A stretch of DNA of 16,926 bases, from assembly GCA_016868955.1 (NCBI GenBank), contig VGFF01000040.1:1-16926 (forward strand). The letters run 5' to 3'. Below are positions 1 through 6,957 of this stretch, piece by piece. Below the pieces are notes generated by a model. That model had not been told where the DNA came from, did not search any database, and saw only the letters and a program-made list of their open reading frames with translations. The position numbers and the translations under genes are program-made. How positions within the stretch are numbered: the stretch's first letter is position 1; every line of letters starts with the position of its first letter. This DNA is from Armatimonadota bacterium. GTDB taxonomy: Bacteria > Sysuimicrobiota > Sysuimicrobiia > Sysuimicrobiales > VGFF01.

Positions 1-1
1 G

Positions 2-929
2 ATGCGCGCGCTCGTGACCGGTGGGGCGGGATTCATCGGTTCCCATCTCGTGGATACGCTGCTGACGCGCGGCGACCAGGTTACGGTTCTGGACCATATA
101 GAAACCGGCAGAGTCGGCAACATCGGGCACAACCTGAACCGGCCGGAGTTCCGTTTCATCAATGACACGATTCTCGATGCCGGCGTCGTCGACGCCCTTG
201 ACGAGGGCGTCGACGACGCCGGCATCGAGAAAATCCTGCGCGCGGCCTACCGGAACTGGAAGAAGGTCGTCACGATCTCGTCGTCCGAAGTCTACGGGAA
301 GTCGACGAAGGTGCCGCTGTCCGAAGACGACGACCGCGTTTTCGGCCCCATATCCGTCACACGCTGTAATTACTCGTCCTCGAAGACGATGCGCGAGCAC
401 TTCGCCTATACCTACGCCGCGAATGGGTTACCCGTTACGATCCTGTGCTTCTTCAACTCGTACGGACCGCGCGACCACAGCGCCGGGTACCGCACCGTGG
501 TCGCCCGCTTCATCTATCATGCCCTGAACAACGAGCCTTTGACCGTTCACGGCGGCGTAGCAGACGCGCTGCTTCTGCTACGCCGATGACACCGTCCGTG
601 GGGTCATGCTGGCCGGCGACAAGAGCGAGGCCGACGGCGAAACGTTCAACATGGGCAACGACCAGGAGGTCCGCGTTCTCCACCTGGCGACGCGGATCAA
701 GGAGATGACGCACTCACAGTCCAAGATCAAGCTGCTGCCCTATGAGGACTTCTACGGACAGCGCTTCGAGGACACGCTGCGCCGCGTCCCCGATCTGCGG
801 AAGGCCCGCCGGGTCCTCGGCTACCGCACAACAGTTTCGCTCGACGACGGCTTGCGCCCCACGATCGCCTGGTGCCGCGAGAACAACTTCGCCGGCGATC
901 GACCGCGATCGGTGGCCGCGGGCGAGTAA
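2..929 (+). pseudogene. NAD-dependent sugar epimerase/dehydratase (extended SDR), frameshifted and internally deleted
   Basis: This is an extended SDR acting on nucleotide sugars, of the UDP-glucose epimerase/decarboxylase type. The N-terminus carries the NAD motif TGGAGFIGSH directly after the start, so ATG at 2 is a natural start. The active-site Y-x-x-x-K lies in NYSSSK, and SSSEVYGKS is also typical. After VHGG near 556 the frame is lost. One base downstream, from 561, the expected QTRCFCYADDTVRG resumes in another frame and runs to TAA at 927-929, so one extra base sits within about 551-560 (the tetranucleotide GTAG at 557-560). Family members also have about 25-30 residues between the GVDD-like segment and the EKILRAAY segment, including a H-L-A-A motif; these are absent here, at about 205-230, on an inverted repeat. 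The gene is one base from the WbqC gene. The family is clear but the exact sugar substrate is not. It is non-functional as written, unless these are sequence errors. Confidence 0.85.
171..231. repeat. 61-bp near-perfect inverted repeat inside the epimerase gene
   Basis: Positions 171-198 are the exact reverse complement of 204-231, giving 28-bp arms separated by the 5-base loop 199-203 (TGACG). The repeat is inside the coding frame, exactly where the protein lacks about 25-30 residues that the family has. The left arm encodes a plausible family sequence (ILDAGVVDAL). The right arm runs into GIEKILRAA, close to the usual GTEKILRAA. It may mark a hairpin-associated deletion or template switch in the genome, or an assembly or sequencing artefact. 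It is not followed by a T-run, so it does not look like a terminator. Confidence 0.9.
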
Positions 930-930
930 A

Positions 931-1638
931 GTGCGCGTCGCGATCCATCAGCCGCATTACCTCCCCTGGCTGCGCTACTTCGACAAGATCGCGCGCTGCG
1001 ACGTCTTCTTGGTGCTCGACGACGCCCAGTAAAACAAGAACGGCTGACAGAACCGCAATAAGATCAAGGGCCCGAAAGGCTGGATGTACCTGACGGTGCC
1101 GGTGCGCGAGCACTTCGGCGATCGCATTGTCGACATGGTGATCGCGGACGACATTTGGCGGACGAAGTACTGGAAGTCGTTGGCCGCCTGCTACGGGCGC
1201 GCCCCCTACTTCGCTGCCTTTCGGGACGCGATGGCCGAAGTCTACGAGCGGCCTTGGGACAAGCTCGTCGACTTGAATCTCGCGATGCTCGAGGGTTGGC
1301 TGGCGTTGCTCAGCATCGCGACGCGCGTCGTGCGCAGCTCGGAGATGGACATCGCCGGCGGGGCGACGCCGCGGCTCGTGGTGATTCTCGGTCGCCTCGG
1401 CCCCAGCACGTATATCAGCGGCGACTTCGCGGCCGGCAACCACATGGACGACGCGCTGCTCGCCGGCGCTTGCATATCCGTCGAGATGCAAGCGTGGCAG
1501 GCGCCGGTCTACCGGCAGCAGTTCCCGAAATCAGGGTTCATTGCCGACCTCGCGATCGTCGACCTCTGTTGCAACGAGGGGCCGCGGGCGCTGGAGATCC
1601 CGACGACGCGCGAGACCTCGTCCGCGGCGCCGGCATAG
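931..1638 (+). pseudogene. WbqC-like family protein with two in-frame stop codons
   Basis: The frame opening at GTG 931 reads VAIHQPHYLPWLRYFDKIA, then DVFLVLDDAQ, the hallmark N-terminus of the WbqC family found in O-antigen and capsule clusters. The family's biochemical role is poorly defined. The frame continues to TAG at 1636-1638 for 236 codons, the usual family length, and ends with the expected VDLCCNEGPRAL-type segment. Two stops interrupt it: TAA at 1030-1032 (codon 34) and TGA at 1045-1047 (codon 39). Relatives have Tyr and Trp there, in a motif like QYQKNGWQNRN, and the flanking residues NKNG and QNRNKIKGPKGW are preserved. Each stop is one base away from TAC or TGG. A start at ATG 1084 would give a 184-residue product lacking the conserved N-terminus. 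I read it as a recent pseudogene or two base errors. Confidence 0.8.
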
Positions 1639-1699
1639 CACCACCCAGATCGTCGCACCGGCGCCGCAGCGCCCCTGTTGCCGGGTGGCAGCCGCGACG

Positions 1700-1708
1700 A
1701 AAGGAGGA
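1700..1708 (+). promoter_or_regulatory. Strong Shine-Dalgarno sequence stranded 34 bases from the next start
   Basis: AAAGGAGGA at 1700-1708 is an almost ideal ribosome binding site, but no ATG, GTG or TTG follows at the usual 5-10 bases. The nearest plausible start is the asparaginase ATG at 1743. The 104-base gap between the WbqC stop and that ATG otherwise shows no gene. The site may be a relic, or the true start or leader may have been altered. Confidence 0.4.
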
Positions 1709-1742
1709 GACGCGCGCCGTCCCTGCGAACCCCTCTTCATCC

Positions 1743-2741
1743 ATGAAACGAATCAAACTCCTGACCGTTGGCGCTACGTTGACCGCGCAGGGCAAGGACG
1801 CGCTCGACTTCTCCCGGTACGATCGCCGGATCAGCGGGCTGCGAACGTTGTATCCGGCCGAGCTCTTGGCGCGCGTTCCCGAAGCTTCGCGGTTCGCGAC
1901 CGTCGAGCCGGACGAGGACTGGGCGAATCTCGACCCGCAGCCGTCCCCTGGCGACGCCTGGACCGCGGTCGCGACCCGACTGCAGCACCTTCTCGAGGAC
2001 GACGGCGTCGACGGCGCCGTCCTCGTGCACGGCACAAACGTCCTCGAAGAAACCGCGTACTTCCTCCACCTGGTTTTGAAGACGCGTAAGCCCGTCATCG
2101 TCGTCGGCGCGCAGCGGCCGATAACCGCGCTCAGCACAGACGGTCCGCTCAACGTCGTCGCGGCGGTTCGCACTGCCGCGAGCGAGGAAGCGGCCGGGCG
2201 CGGCGTCCTCGTCGTGCTCAACGACGAGATCCACTCGGCGCGCGACGTCACGAAGTCGAACACGTTCCGGCTGCACACCTTTCGCTCGCCGAGCTGGGGC
2301 CCGATCGGCGTCGTCGACGCCGATCGTGTCGTCTTCCACTATCGGCCGGAGCGCGCGCACACGATGGAGACGCCGTTTTCGGTATCCGGTCTGCGCGCCT
2401 GGCCGCGCGTCGACATCGTCTACGGCCACCACTTCGACGACGGCGCGTTGATCGACGCCGCCGTCGCGTTGGGCGCGCGCGGCCTCGTCGCGGCGACCGC
2501 CGGCGCCGGATCGCCGGCCGGGATGCGAACGGCGCTCGAGAAAGCGCTGAATCGCGGCGTGGTCGTCGTGCGCAGCTCGCGGGTCGGCAGCGGCCGCGTC
2601 CTCAGCGACGACAACGCCGCGATGCCCGAGACGATCGCCGCCGGCGACCTCAACCCGCAGAAGGCGCGCCTGCTGCTGCAGCTCGGCGTCATGGTCACCC
2701 GGGACGTCGCGACGCTGCGCACGTACTTCGAGACCTTCTAG
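1743..2741 (+). CDS. L-asparaginase/glutaminase-family protein (type I/II fold)
   Basis: The intact 332-residue protein has the usual asparaginase length and no signal peptide, so it is probably cytoplasmic. Family members hydrolyse L-asparagine to aspartate and ammonia. Recognisable blocks are VLVHGTNVLEETAYFL (residues 93-108), VIVVGAQRP (118-126) and VLNDEIHSARDVTKSNT (158-174), which contains the conserved Lys171. Two deviations stand out. The N-terminal nucleophile motif, normally TGGT, reads TVGAT (residues 8-12). The usual HGTD is HGTN (Asn99); this may be subfamily variation rather than loss. The ATG at 1743 is chosen because the hydrophobic first strand follows directly (KRIKLLTVG); the frame is open further upstream but without family-like sequence. 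It is 9 bases from the aminotransferase start, so the two are co-transcribed. Why it sits in a glycan cluster is unclear; it could act on another amide. Confidence 0.85.
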   Translation: MKRIKLLTVGATLTAQGKDALDFSRYDRRISGLRTLYPAELLARVPEASRFATVEPDEDWANLDPQPSPGDAWTAVATRLQHLLEDDGVDGAVLVHGTNVLEETAYFLHLVLKTRKPVIVVGAQRPITALSTDGPLNVVAAVRTAASEEAAGRGVLVVLNDEIHSARDVTKSNTFRLHTFRSPSWGPIGVVDADRVVFHYRPERAHTMETPFSVSGLRAWPRVDIVYGHHFDDGALIDAAVALGARGLVAATAGAGSPAGMRTALEKALNRGVVVVRSSRVGSGRVLSDDNAAMPETIAAGDLNPQKARLLLQLGVMVTRDVATLRTYFETF

Positions 2742-2750
2742 GAGGAACCC

Positions 2751-3911
2751 ATGCGGATTCCCACGTCCGACGACAGCTTCCAGAACGAGCGCGTCCTGCC
2801 GGAGATCGAAGCGGCGGTCCGCGGCGTCCTCCTCGATTCGCGCGGCCCGCGGCCGCCGGTCATCCCCGATCTCGAAAAGGACGTCAGCGACCTGCTCGGC
2901 GGCTGCATCGCGGTCGCCGTCCAATCCGGGACCGCCGCGATGATGCTGGCTCTGCGCGGCATGGGCATCGGCCCCGGCGACGAGGTCATCACGCCGCCGA
3001 ACTCGGATCTGACGACGACGTCGGTCGTCAGCCACGTCGGCGCGCGGTTCGTGTTGTGCGACGTCGAGGACGACACGATGAACCTCGATCCGTCGCTCAT
3101 CGAAGCGCGCATCACGCCCCGGACGAAGGCGATCTTTCCGGTGCACCTGGCCGGTCACCCCGCCGACATGGATCCGATCCTCGACATCGCGAAGCGCCGC
3201 GGTCTCCGAGTCATTGAGGACGCTTGCCTGTCCCTTGGGGCGACGTACCGTGGACGGCTCACCGGTCTGATCGGCGACGTCGGCTGCCTGAGCTTCGGCG
3301 TCGGCAAGGTCATCAGCGGCGGCGGCGACGGCGGCATGGTCGTGACGCGCAACGAAGCGATCGCGCACGAGGTTCGGCTGCTGCGCGGCGTCGGATCGTA
3401 CCCTTCGCTCACCGATCTACCGCCGGAGCAGCGGGCGCTCGCCAACAGCCTGCGGTTCGAGCGCGAAGGCTACTTCGTGCAGATGAACGCGATGCAAGCC
3501 GCGATCCTGCGCGTGAAGCTGCCGCATCTGGCGGCGTGGCAGGCGGAGCGTGACGGGCTCGCCGCGCACTACGCAGCCCGGTTCTCCGGCACGCCGGTGA
3601 GAGCGCCGATCGTGCGGCCGGACTGCACGCACACCTGGCGGGACTACGTCGTCCGCGTCCCGCAGCGGGACGCCGTGCGCGCCGCCCTGCGCGAGCGTGG
3701 GATCGCGACGCACATTCGCTACATTCCCCCGGTGCATCTGCAGCCCGTGCACGCGAAGCTCGGACTGGGACCGGGCAGCTTCCCGGTCGTGGAACGCATT
3801 GCGTCGGAGCAATTGGGACTTCCGCTGTATACCGGACTCCGCCTAGAGCAAGTCGACGAGATCGCCGCGACCGTGCTCGAAGCGATCTCCGGCGCGACAG
3901 TACGCTCGTAG
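2751..3911 (+). CDS. DegT/DnrJ/EryC1/StrS-family PLP-dependent sugar aminotransferase
   Basis: These enzymes transfer an amino group, usually from glutamate, to a keto-sugar nucleotide in amino-sugar synthesis. The protein is full length at 386 residues. It shows the PLP phosphate-contact segment SGTAA (59-63), the Asp of VIEDA (Asp157) expected to contact the PLP ring nitrogen, and the Schiff-base Lys186 in LSFGVGKVISGGGDGGM. The segment FPVHLAGHPADMD (129-141) is typical. The family's usual Gln or His after EDA-x is Leu160 here (EDACL), a possible CAG to CTG change. The start is well supported: GGAGGA at 2741-2746 lies 4 bases before the ATG and overlaps the asparaginase stop. It is followed immediately, in the same frame, by the remains of a second aminotransferase of this family. 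The sugar substrate cannot be told from sequence alone. Confidence 0.92.
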   Translation: MRIPTSDDSFQNERVLPEIEAAVRGVLLDSRGPRPPVIPDLEKDVSDLLGGCIAVAVQSGTAAMMLALRGMGIGPGDEVITPPNSDLTTTSVVSHVGARFVLCDVEDDTMNLDPSLIEARITPRTKAIFPVHLAGHPADMDPILDIAKRRGLRVIEDACLSLGATYRGRLTGLIGDVGCLSFGVGKVISGGGDGGMVVTRNEAIAHEVRLLRGVGSYPSLTDLPPEQRALANSLRFEREGYFVQMNAMQAAILRVKLPHLAAWQAERDGLAAHYAARFSGTPVRAPIVRPDCTHTWRDYVVRVPQRDAVRAALRERGIATHIRYIPPVHLQPVHAKLGLGPGSFPVVERIASEQLGLPLYTGLRLEQVDEIAATVLEAISGATVRS

Positions 3912-4508
3912 GGACCGATCGCGAGAAGACAAGCGAACGAAAAGGGAACGATCGCGGCCTGATCGTTCTACGCGACGAAGGTTATAACGACCGGCGAAGG
4001 CGGCATGCTGCTTGCCGACGACCCGGGCATCCTCCCGCGGACGCGGGATCTGCTGGACTAAGATGGCCGTCCGATCGCCCGCATGCGCTTCAACTACAAA
4101 ATGACCGACTTCCAAGCGGCGCTCCGGATCCAGCAGCTGCGCCGCCTGCCCCAGTTCCTGGCCCGCCGCAAGACATTGGCCGCGCTCTACGATCTCAGCT
4201 TCCGCGGCTTGAACTACCGCTACGTCGTGCGCGTGCCCGACGCGGCGCGGGCGATCGACAGGTTGCTCGTTCGCGGCATCCAGAGCAAACCGCCGGTCTT
4301 CCGGGCCTTCGATCAGTACCTGGAAACCGACGCGATTCCCGAGTCGACGCGCGCCATGCGGGAAGCGCTGTCGATCCCGATCTACCCATCGTTGACGAAG
4401 ACCGAGGTCAAACGGATCCTGGCCGCGGTGCCGGAGGTCGTGAAGGAACAGCAGGAGGCTCTTGCATGGGAACGCACGCCGTCGTTTTCTTCGTTGCGCT
4501 CGCGTTAG
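3912..4508 (+). pseudogene. C-terminal part of a second DegT/StrS aminotransferase, degraded
   Basis: From 3963 the frame reads SFYATKVITTGEGGMLLADD, which contains the Schiff-base Lys (AAG 3978-3980) of a DegT-type enzyme different from its upstream neighbour. It continues through RFNYKMTDFQAAL and YVVRVPD to a stop at 4506-4508. The N-terminal roughly 170 residues that should precede the Lys are missing, because the neighbour's stop lies only about 50 bases upstream. TGA at 3960-3962 and TAA at 4059-4061 interrupt the frame; the latter sits where relatives often have Tyr (LLD-stop-DGRP). Between LSFRGL and NYRYVV (near 4210) about 25 residues also seem to be missing. Its 3' end overlaps the start of the next gene. 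A restart at ATG 4083 would lack the catalytic Lys. I call it a relic. Confidence 0.8.
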
Positions 4509-5536
4509 GTCTCGTCGTCACGCCCCTGTGCGGTGTGCTCGCCGCACGTCTCGGGATCCTTGACGTCCCTAACGCGCGCAAGGTCCGCACGCGCCCGACG
4601 CCTCTGCTCGGCGGGCTCGCGGTCTTTATCGCGTTCTCGCTGCCGACGATCCTGTTCTTGCAGCCGGTGATCCTGTTCTTGCAGCCGGTGATCCCGCTTC
4701 AGCTGACGCTGCTGCTGTTCGGCGCCGCGGCGTTCGGGCTCATCGGCTTGTTCGACGACGTTCGCAACGTGGGAGCGCCGAAGTTTGCGCTCGAGTCGAT
4801 CGCCGTCGTCGCGATCGTCGTGCTCGGCGGCTTCCGCGCGAACCTGCCTTAGCCGATCGTCGGCGAAGCGCTGGCGGTGTCGTGGATCGTCGGCGTCGCG
4901 AACGCGTTCAACTGCTTAGACTCGACGGACGGGGTAGCCGCCGGAACCACCGCGATCAGCGCCATCGCGATCGCGGTGGTTCCGGCGCTGTTGCACGATC
5001 GGGTCGGCGTCGCGATCGTCGCGCTCGCACTCGCCGGCGCTTGCCTCGGATTCCTGCGCTACAACTTCGCGCCGGCGCGGATCTTCCTCAGCGACACGGG
5101 CAGCCTGATGCTCTGGTTCGTGCTCGGCGCGTTGAGCGCTGCCTTGCTGGGCTCGAAAGGCAATCCCGCGGTCCACGCGGTGCCCTTGTTGATTATGGCG
5201 GTGCCGGTCGTCGACTTCCTCATCGTCCACTACCGCCGCTACGAAAGCGGCATCCGTAACCCGATCAAGATCAGGACCTCGGCAGCGAAAGACCATTTGC
5301 CGCACCGGCTGCTGGGAGAAGGTCAGTCGGCGCGCCAGGCGGCGATTTCGATCTACGTGCTGACCGCGCTGACCGGGCTTTGCGGCGTCATCTTCGTCGC
5401 CCGCCTCGCCCTCGAAGGTCCGCTGACGGCGCTCGCGGCAGTGATCGGGCTTGTCATCGTCACGCTCGGATTCCACTGGAGCTATCGCGGCTGGGCCCGC
5501 AATCTTGGCGCATCGCAACCCACGCCAGTCGATTGA
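4466..5536 (+). pseudogene. MraY/WecA-family polyprenyl-phosphate sugar-1-phosphate transferase, interrupted by TAG
   Basis: This membrane enzyme class transfers a sugar 1-phosphate to undecaprenyl phosphate, starting glycan assembly at the inner face of the cytoplasmic membrane. The frame runs 356 codons and is almost entirely hydrophobic helices. Family signatures appear in order: NARKVRTRPTPLLGGLA, GLFDDVRNVGAPKF (Asp-Asp), NAFNCLDSTDG, RIFLSDTGSL and KDHLPHRLL (usually H-x-x-H-R). TAG at 4850-4852 (codon 129) falls between GGFRANLP and PIVGEALAV; relatives commonly have an aromatic residue nearby, so TGG to TAG is plausible. Everything after it stays in frame. AGGAGG at 4453-4458 fixes the ATG at 4466. 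A 21-bp tandem duplication lies in an early membrane helix. A split protein restarting at GTG 4877 (SWIVGVANAFN) is possible but would lack the N-terminal helices. WecA, WbpL or TagO specificity cannot be separated. Confidence 0.85.
4648..4689 (+). repeat. 21-bp tandem direct duplication in the WecA-like gene
   Basis: Positions 4648-4668 are repeated exactly at 4669-4689, and the first five bases of a third unit follow (GATCC). The duplication is in frame and gives ILFLQPV twice within a hydrophobic segment. It lengthens that membrane helix or loop by seven residues. It may be a slippage duplication or an assembly feature. Confidence 0.9.
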
Positions 5537-5538
5537 CG

Positions 5539-5571
5539 AAAAGGCCCCGTGACTCCTGCACGGCGCCTTTT
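5539..5571. terminator. Bidirectional rho-independent terminator between convergent gene blocks
   Basis: A 13-bp stem pairs 5539-5551 with 5559-5571 around a 7-base loop, with a single C-C mismatch (5546/5564). The stem has AAAA at its left foot and TTTT at its right foot, so it offers a U-tract in either direction. It starts two bases after the WecA-like stop and lies 32 bases past the end of the reductase gene, exactly where transcription from both strands should end. Confidence 0.85.
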
Positions 5572-5603
5572 CTGTGCGCGCGGGGCGACCGGTCGGCGGA
5601 CGT

Positions 5604-6848
5604 CTAGTCGGATACGTACGTGCGGATCATCGCGCCGATGAGGCGCGTCGCCGTGCCCGCGAACGCGCGGTCGCGCGCTGCCCGCGCCAGCGATGCGCCG
5701 AGCACCGGGTTGAACAGCCGGGACTGATATTGTGTGTCGCCGTGCCGCTCGATCGCCCGGCGCAGCCGGTCGTCGCCGGCCACGGTCCCGACGAATCGGT
5801 TCATATCCTCGTCGGTCATGCTCGCCAGGGCCCGACGCACGCGCGCGGTGAAGCGGACCTCGCGCCCGAATTGACGCCGCCAGCGCCGCTCGTAGTCACG
5901 CCAGGCGCCTTTGTCGCCGCCGATCGCGCGCGCCGCCGTTTCGGCGGCGACCCGCCCGCCGAGCAGCGCATAGTAAATGCCGCCCCCGGACGTCGCCTTG
6001 ACGTGCCCGGCGGCGTCGCCGGCCAACAGGAATCCCGGTCGAAACGCCGGTCGATCTCCCGTGAGCAACGGGATGGACCCCGCGAGCTTGCGCACGACGC
6101 GACCGCCGCAGGCGCGGCGTGACGCGATCGGATGGGCCGCGATCAACCGATCGAGATATTGGACGGGCGGCCCGGTTGCTTCTCGCGGATCGACCGCGAG
6201 ACCGATGCGCGCCGCCCCGCCGCCCAGCGGCATCAGCCACGCAAAGAAGCCCGGCGCCCACGTGCGACCGGCGTATACTTCGGCGCCGTCATCGTCGACC
6301 AGATCGAGCCCTTCCATCTCGTATTGCAACCCGGCGAGGAGATGACGGCGCGGCTCGATGCCGGACGCGTTCGCGAACTGCGCCCGCGGACCCTCGGCAT
6401 CGATGACGACCGCGGCCCGCAACGCCATCGAAGATCGCCCGCGGTCGGCATCCACGCGCATGAGGCCGCGGTCCCACGAGGCGGCCTTGGCTCGCGCCCC
6501 GCCGACGAAGACGGCCCCCGCTTCCACGGCGCGCTCCGTGAGCCACCGATCGAACGCGTCACGGTCGACGACGTGCGAGTCGGCGCGTGACCTACGGATC
6601 TCGGCGACGACTCCGCTCGGCGCGCAGATGCGCGCGGCTCGCAGGGTGTTGCGGGCAAAGGACGCGGGCAAACTCAAATCGGCGAACGCGTGGATGGACA
6701 ACTTTCCCGTGCAATGCGGCGGCGCTCCCGGTTCCGGGTGCTCCTCCAGCAGCAACGTGCGGAGGCCCGCGGCGGCCGCCGTCCAGGCAGCCATGCCTCC
6801 GGCGGGCCCGGCGCCGACGACGACGACGTCCCAGCGATCTGTTGTCAA
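5604..6848 (-). CDS. Geranylgeranyl-reductase-family FAD-dependent oxidoreductase
   Basis: The 414-residue flavoprotein has the three expected FAD-binding elements: VVVVGAGPAGGMAA (8-21) followed by an acidic residue (EE, 35-36), VIDAEGP (148-154), and GFLLAGDAAGHVKATSGGG (272-290). PPHCTGKLS (43-51) matches the Cys-Gly segment characteristic of this family. Members hydrogenate isoprenoid double bonds (geranylgeranyl groups, archaeal lipids, polyprenols), but many are uncharacterised. The start is TTG, read from GGAGG 11 bases upstream. It is the last gene of the minus-strand block, 109 bases after the GT4 gene, with no gene in that gap. In this setting it may saturate the polyprenyl carrier or a glycolipid; that is inference. 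The distal position means it could also be an unrelated passenger. Confidence 0.85.
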   Translation of the reverse strand: MTTDRWDVVVVGAGPAGGMAAWTAAAAGLRTLLLEEHPEPGAPPHCTGKLSIHAFADLSLPASFARNTLRAARICAPSGVVAEIRRSRADSHVVDRDAFDRWLTERAVEAGAVFVGGARAKAASWDRGLMRVDADRGRSSMALRAAVVIDAEGPRAQFANASGIEPRRHLLAGLQYEMEGLDLVDDDGAEVYAGRTWAPGFFAWLMPLGGGAARIGLAVDPREATGPPVQYLDRLIAAHPIASRRACGGRVVRKLAGSIPLLTGDRPAFRPGFLLAGDAAGHVKATSGGGIYYALLGGRVAAETAARAIGGDKGAWRDYERRWRRQFGREVRFTARVRRALASMTDEDMNRFVGTVAGDDRLRRAIERHGDTQYQSRLFNPVLGASLARAARDRAFAGTATRLIGAMIRTYVSD

Positions 6849-6859
6849 GCGTATCGAAT

Positions 6860-6864
6860 CCTCC
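6860..6864 (-). promoter_or_regulatory. Shine-Dalgarno for the TTG-started reductase
   Basis: The minus strand reads GGAGG here, 11 bases before TTG at 6848. There is no ATG or GTG in frame between this site and the conserved FAD motif, so it supports the TTG start. The spacing is slightly long. Confidence 0.55.
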
Positions 6865-6957
6865 GCGACGGATCTTCGGCGAGCCCGGCCGCGCCCGACT
6901 GCGACGCGCGACCGACGCCGGAGATTCGCGCCGAACGACCGCTGCCACTCTTCGCGT

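Noticed and set aside
171..231. Inverted repeat as an insertion-sequence end or attachment site
   Set aside because: There is no transposase or integrase in the window, no flanking target duplication, and the arms are coding sequence of the epimerase.
1045..1047. TGA in the WbqC frame as a selenocysteine codon
   Set aside because: The position corresponds to Trp in the family, not Cys, and a TAA lies five codons upstream in the same frame, so a Sec explanation does not restore the gene.
1624..1667. 10-bp GC inverted repeat (1624-1633 with 1658-1667) as a terminator after the WbqC gene
   Set aside because: It has a 24-base loop and no T-run, and palindromic GGCGCC cores are common by chance in this composition.
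1737..3368. 543-codon open frame on the minus strand opposite the asparaginase and aminotransferase genes
   Set aside because: It is antisense to two clearly conserved proteins, and its translation is Arg/Asp/Ala-rich without any motif. Such frames are expected in GC-rich DNA.
1030..4852. Alternative genetic code to explain the in-frame stops
   Set aside because: TAA, TGA and TAG all occur within frames here, and all three also end intact genes nearby (TAA gmhB, TGA hddA, TAG asparaginase), so no single reassignment works.
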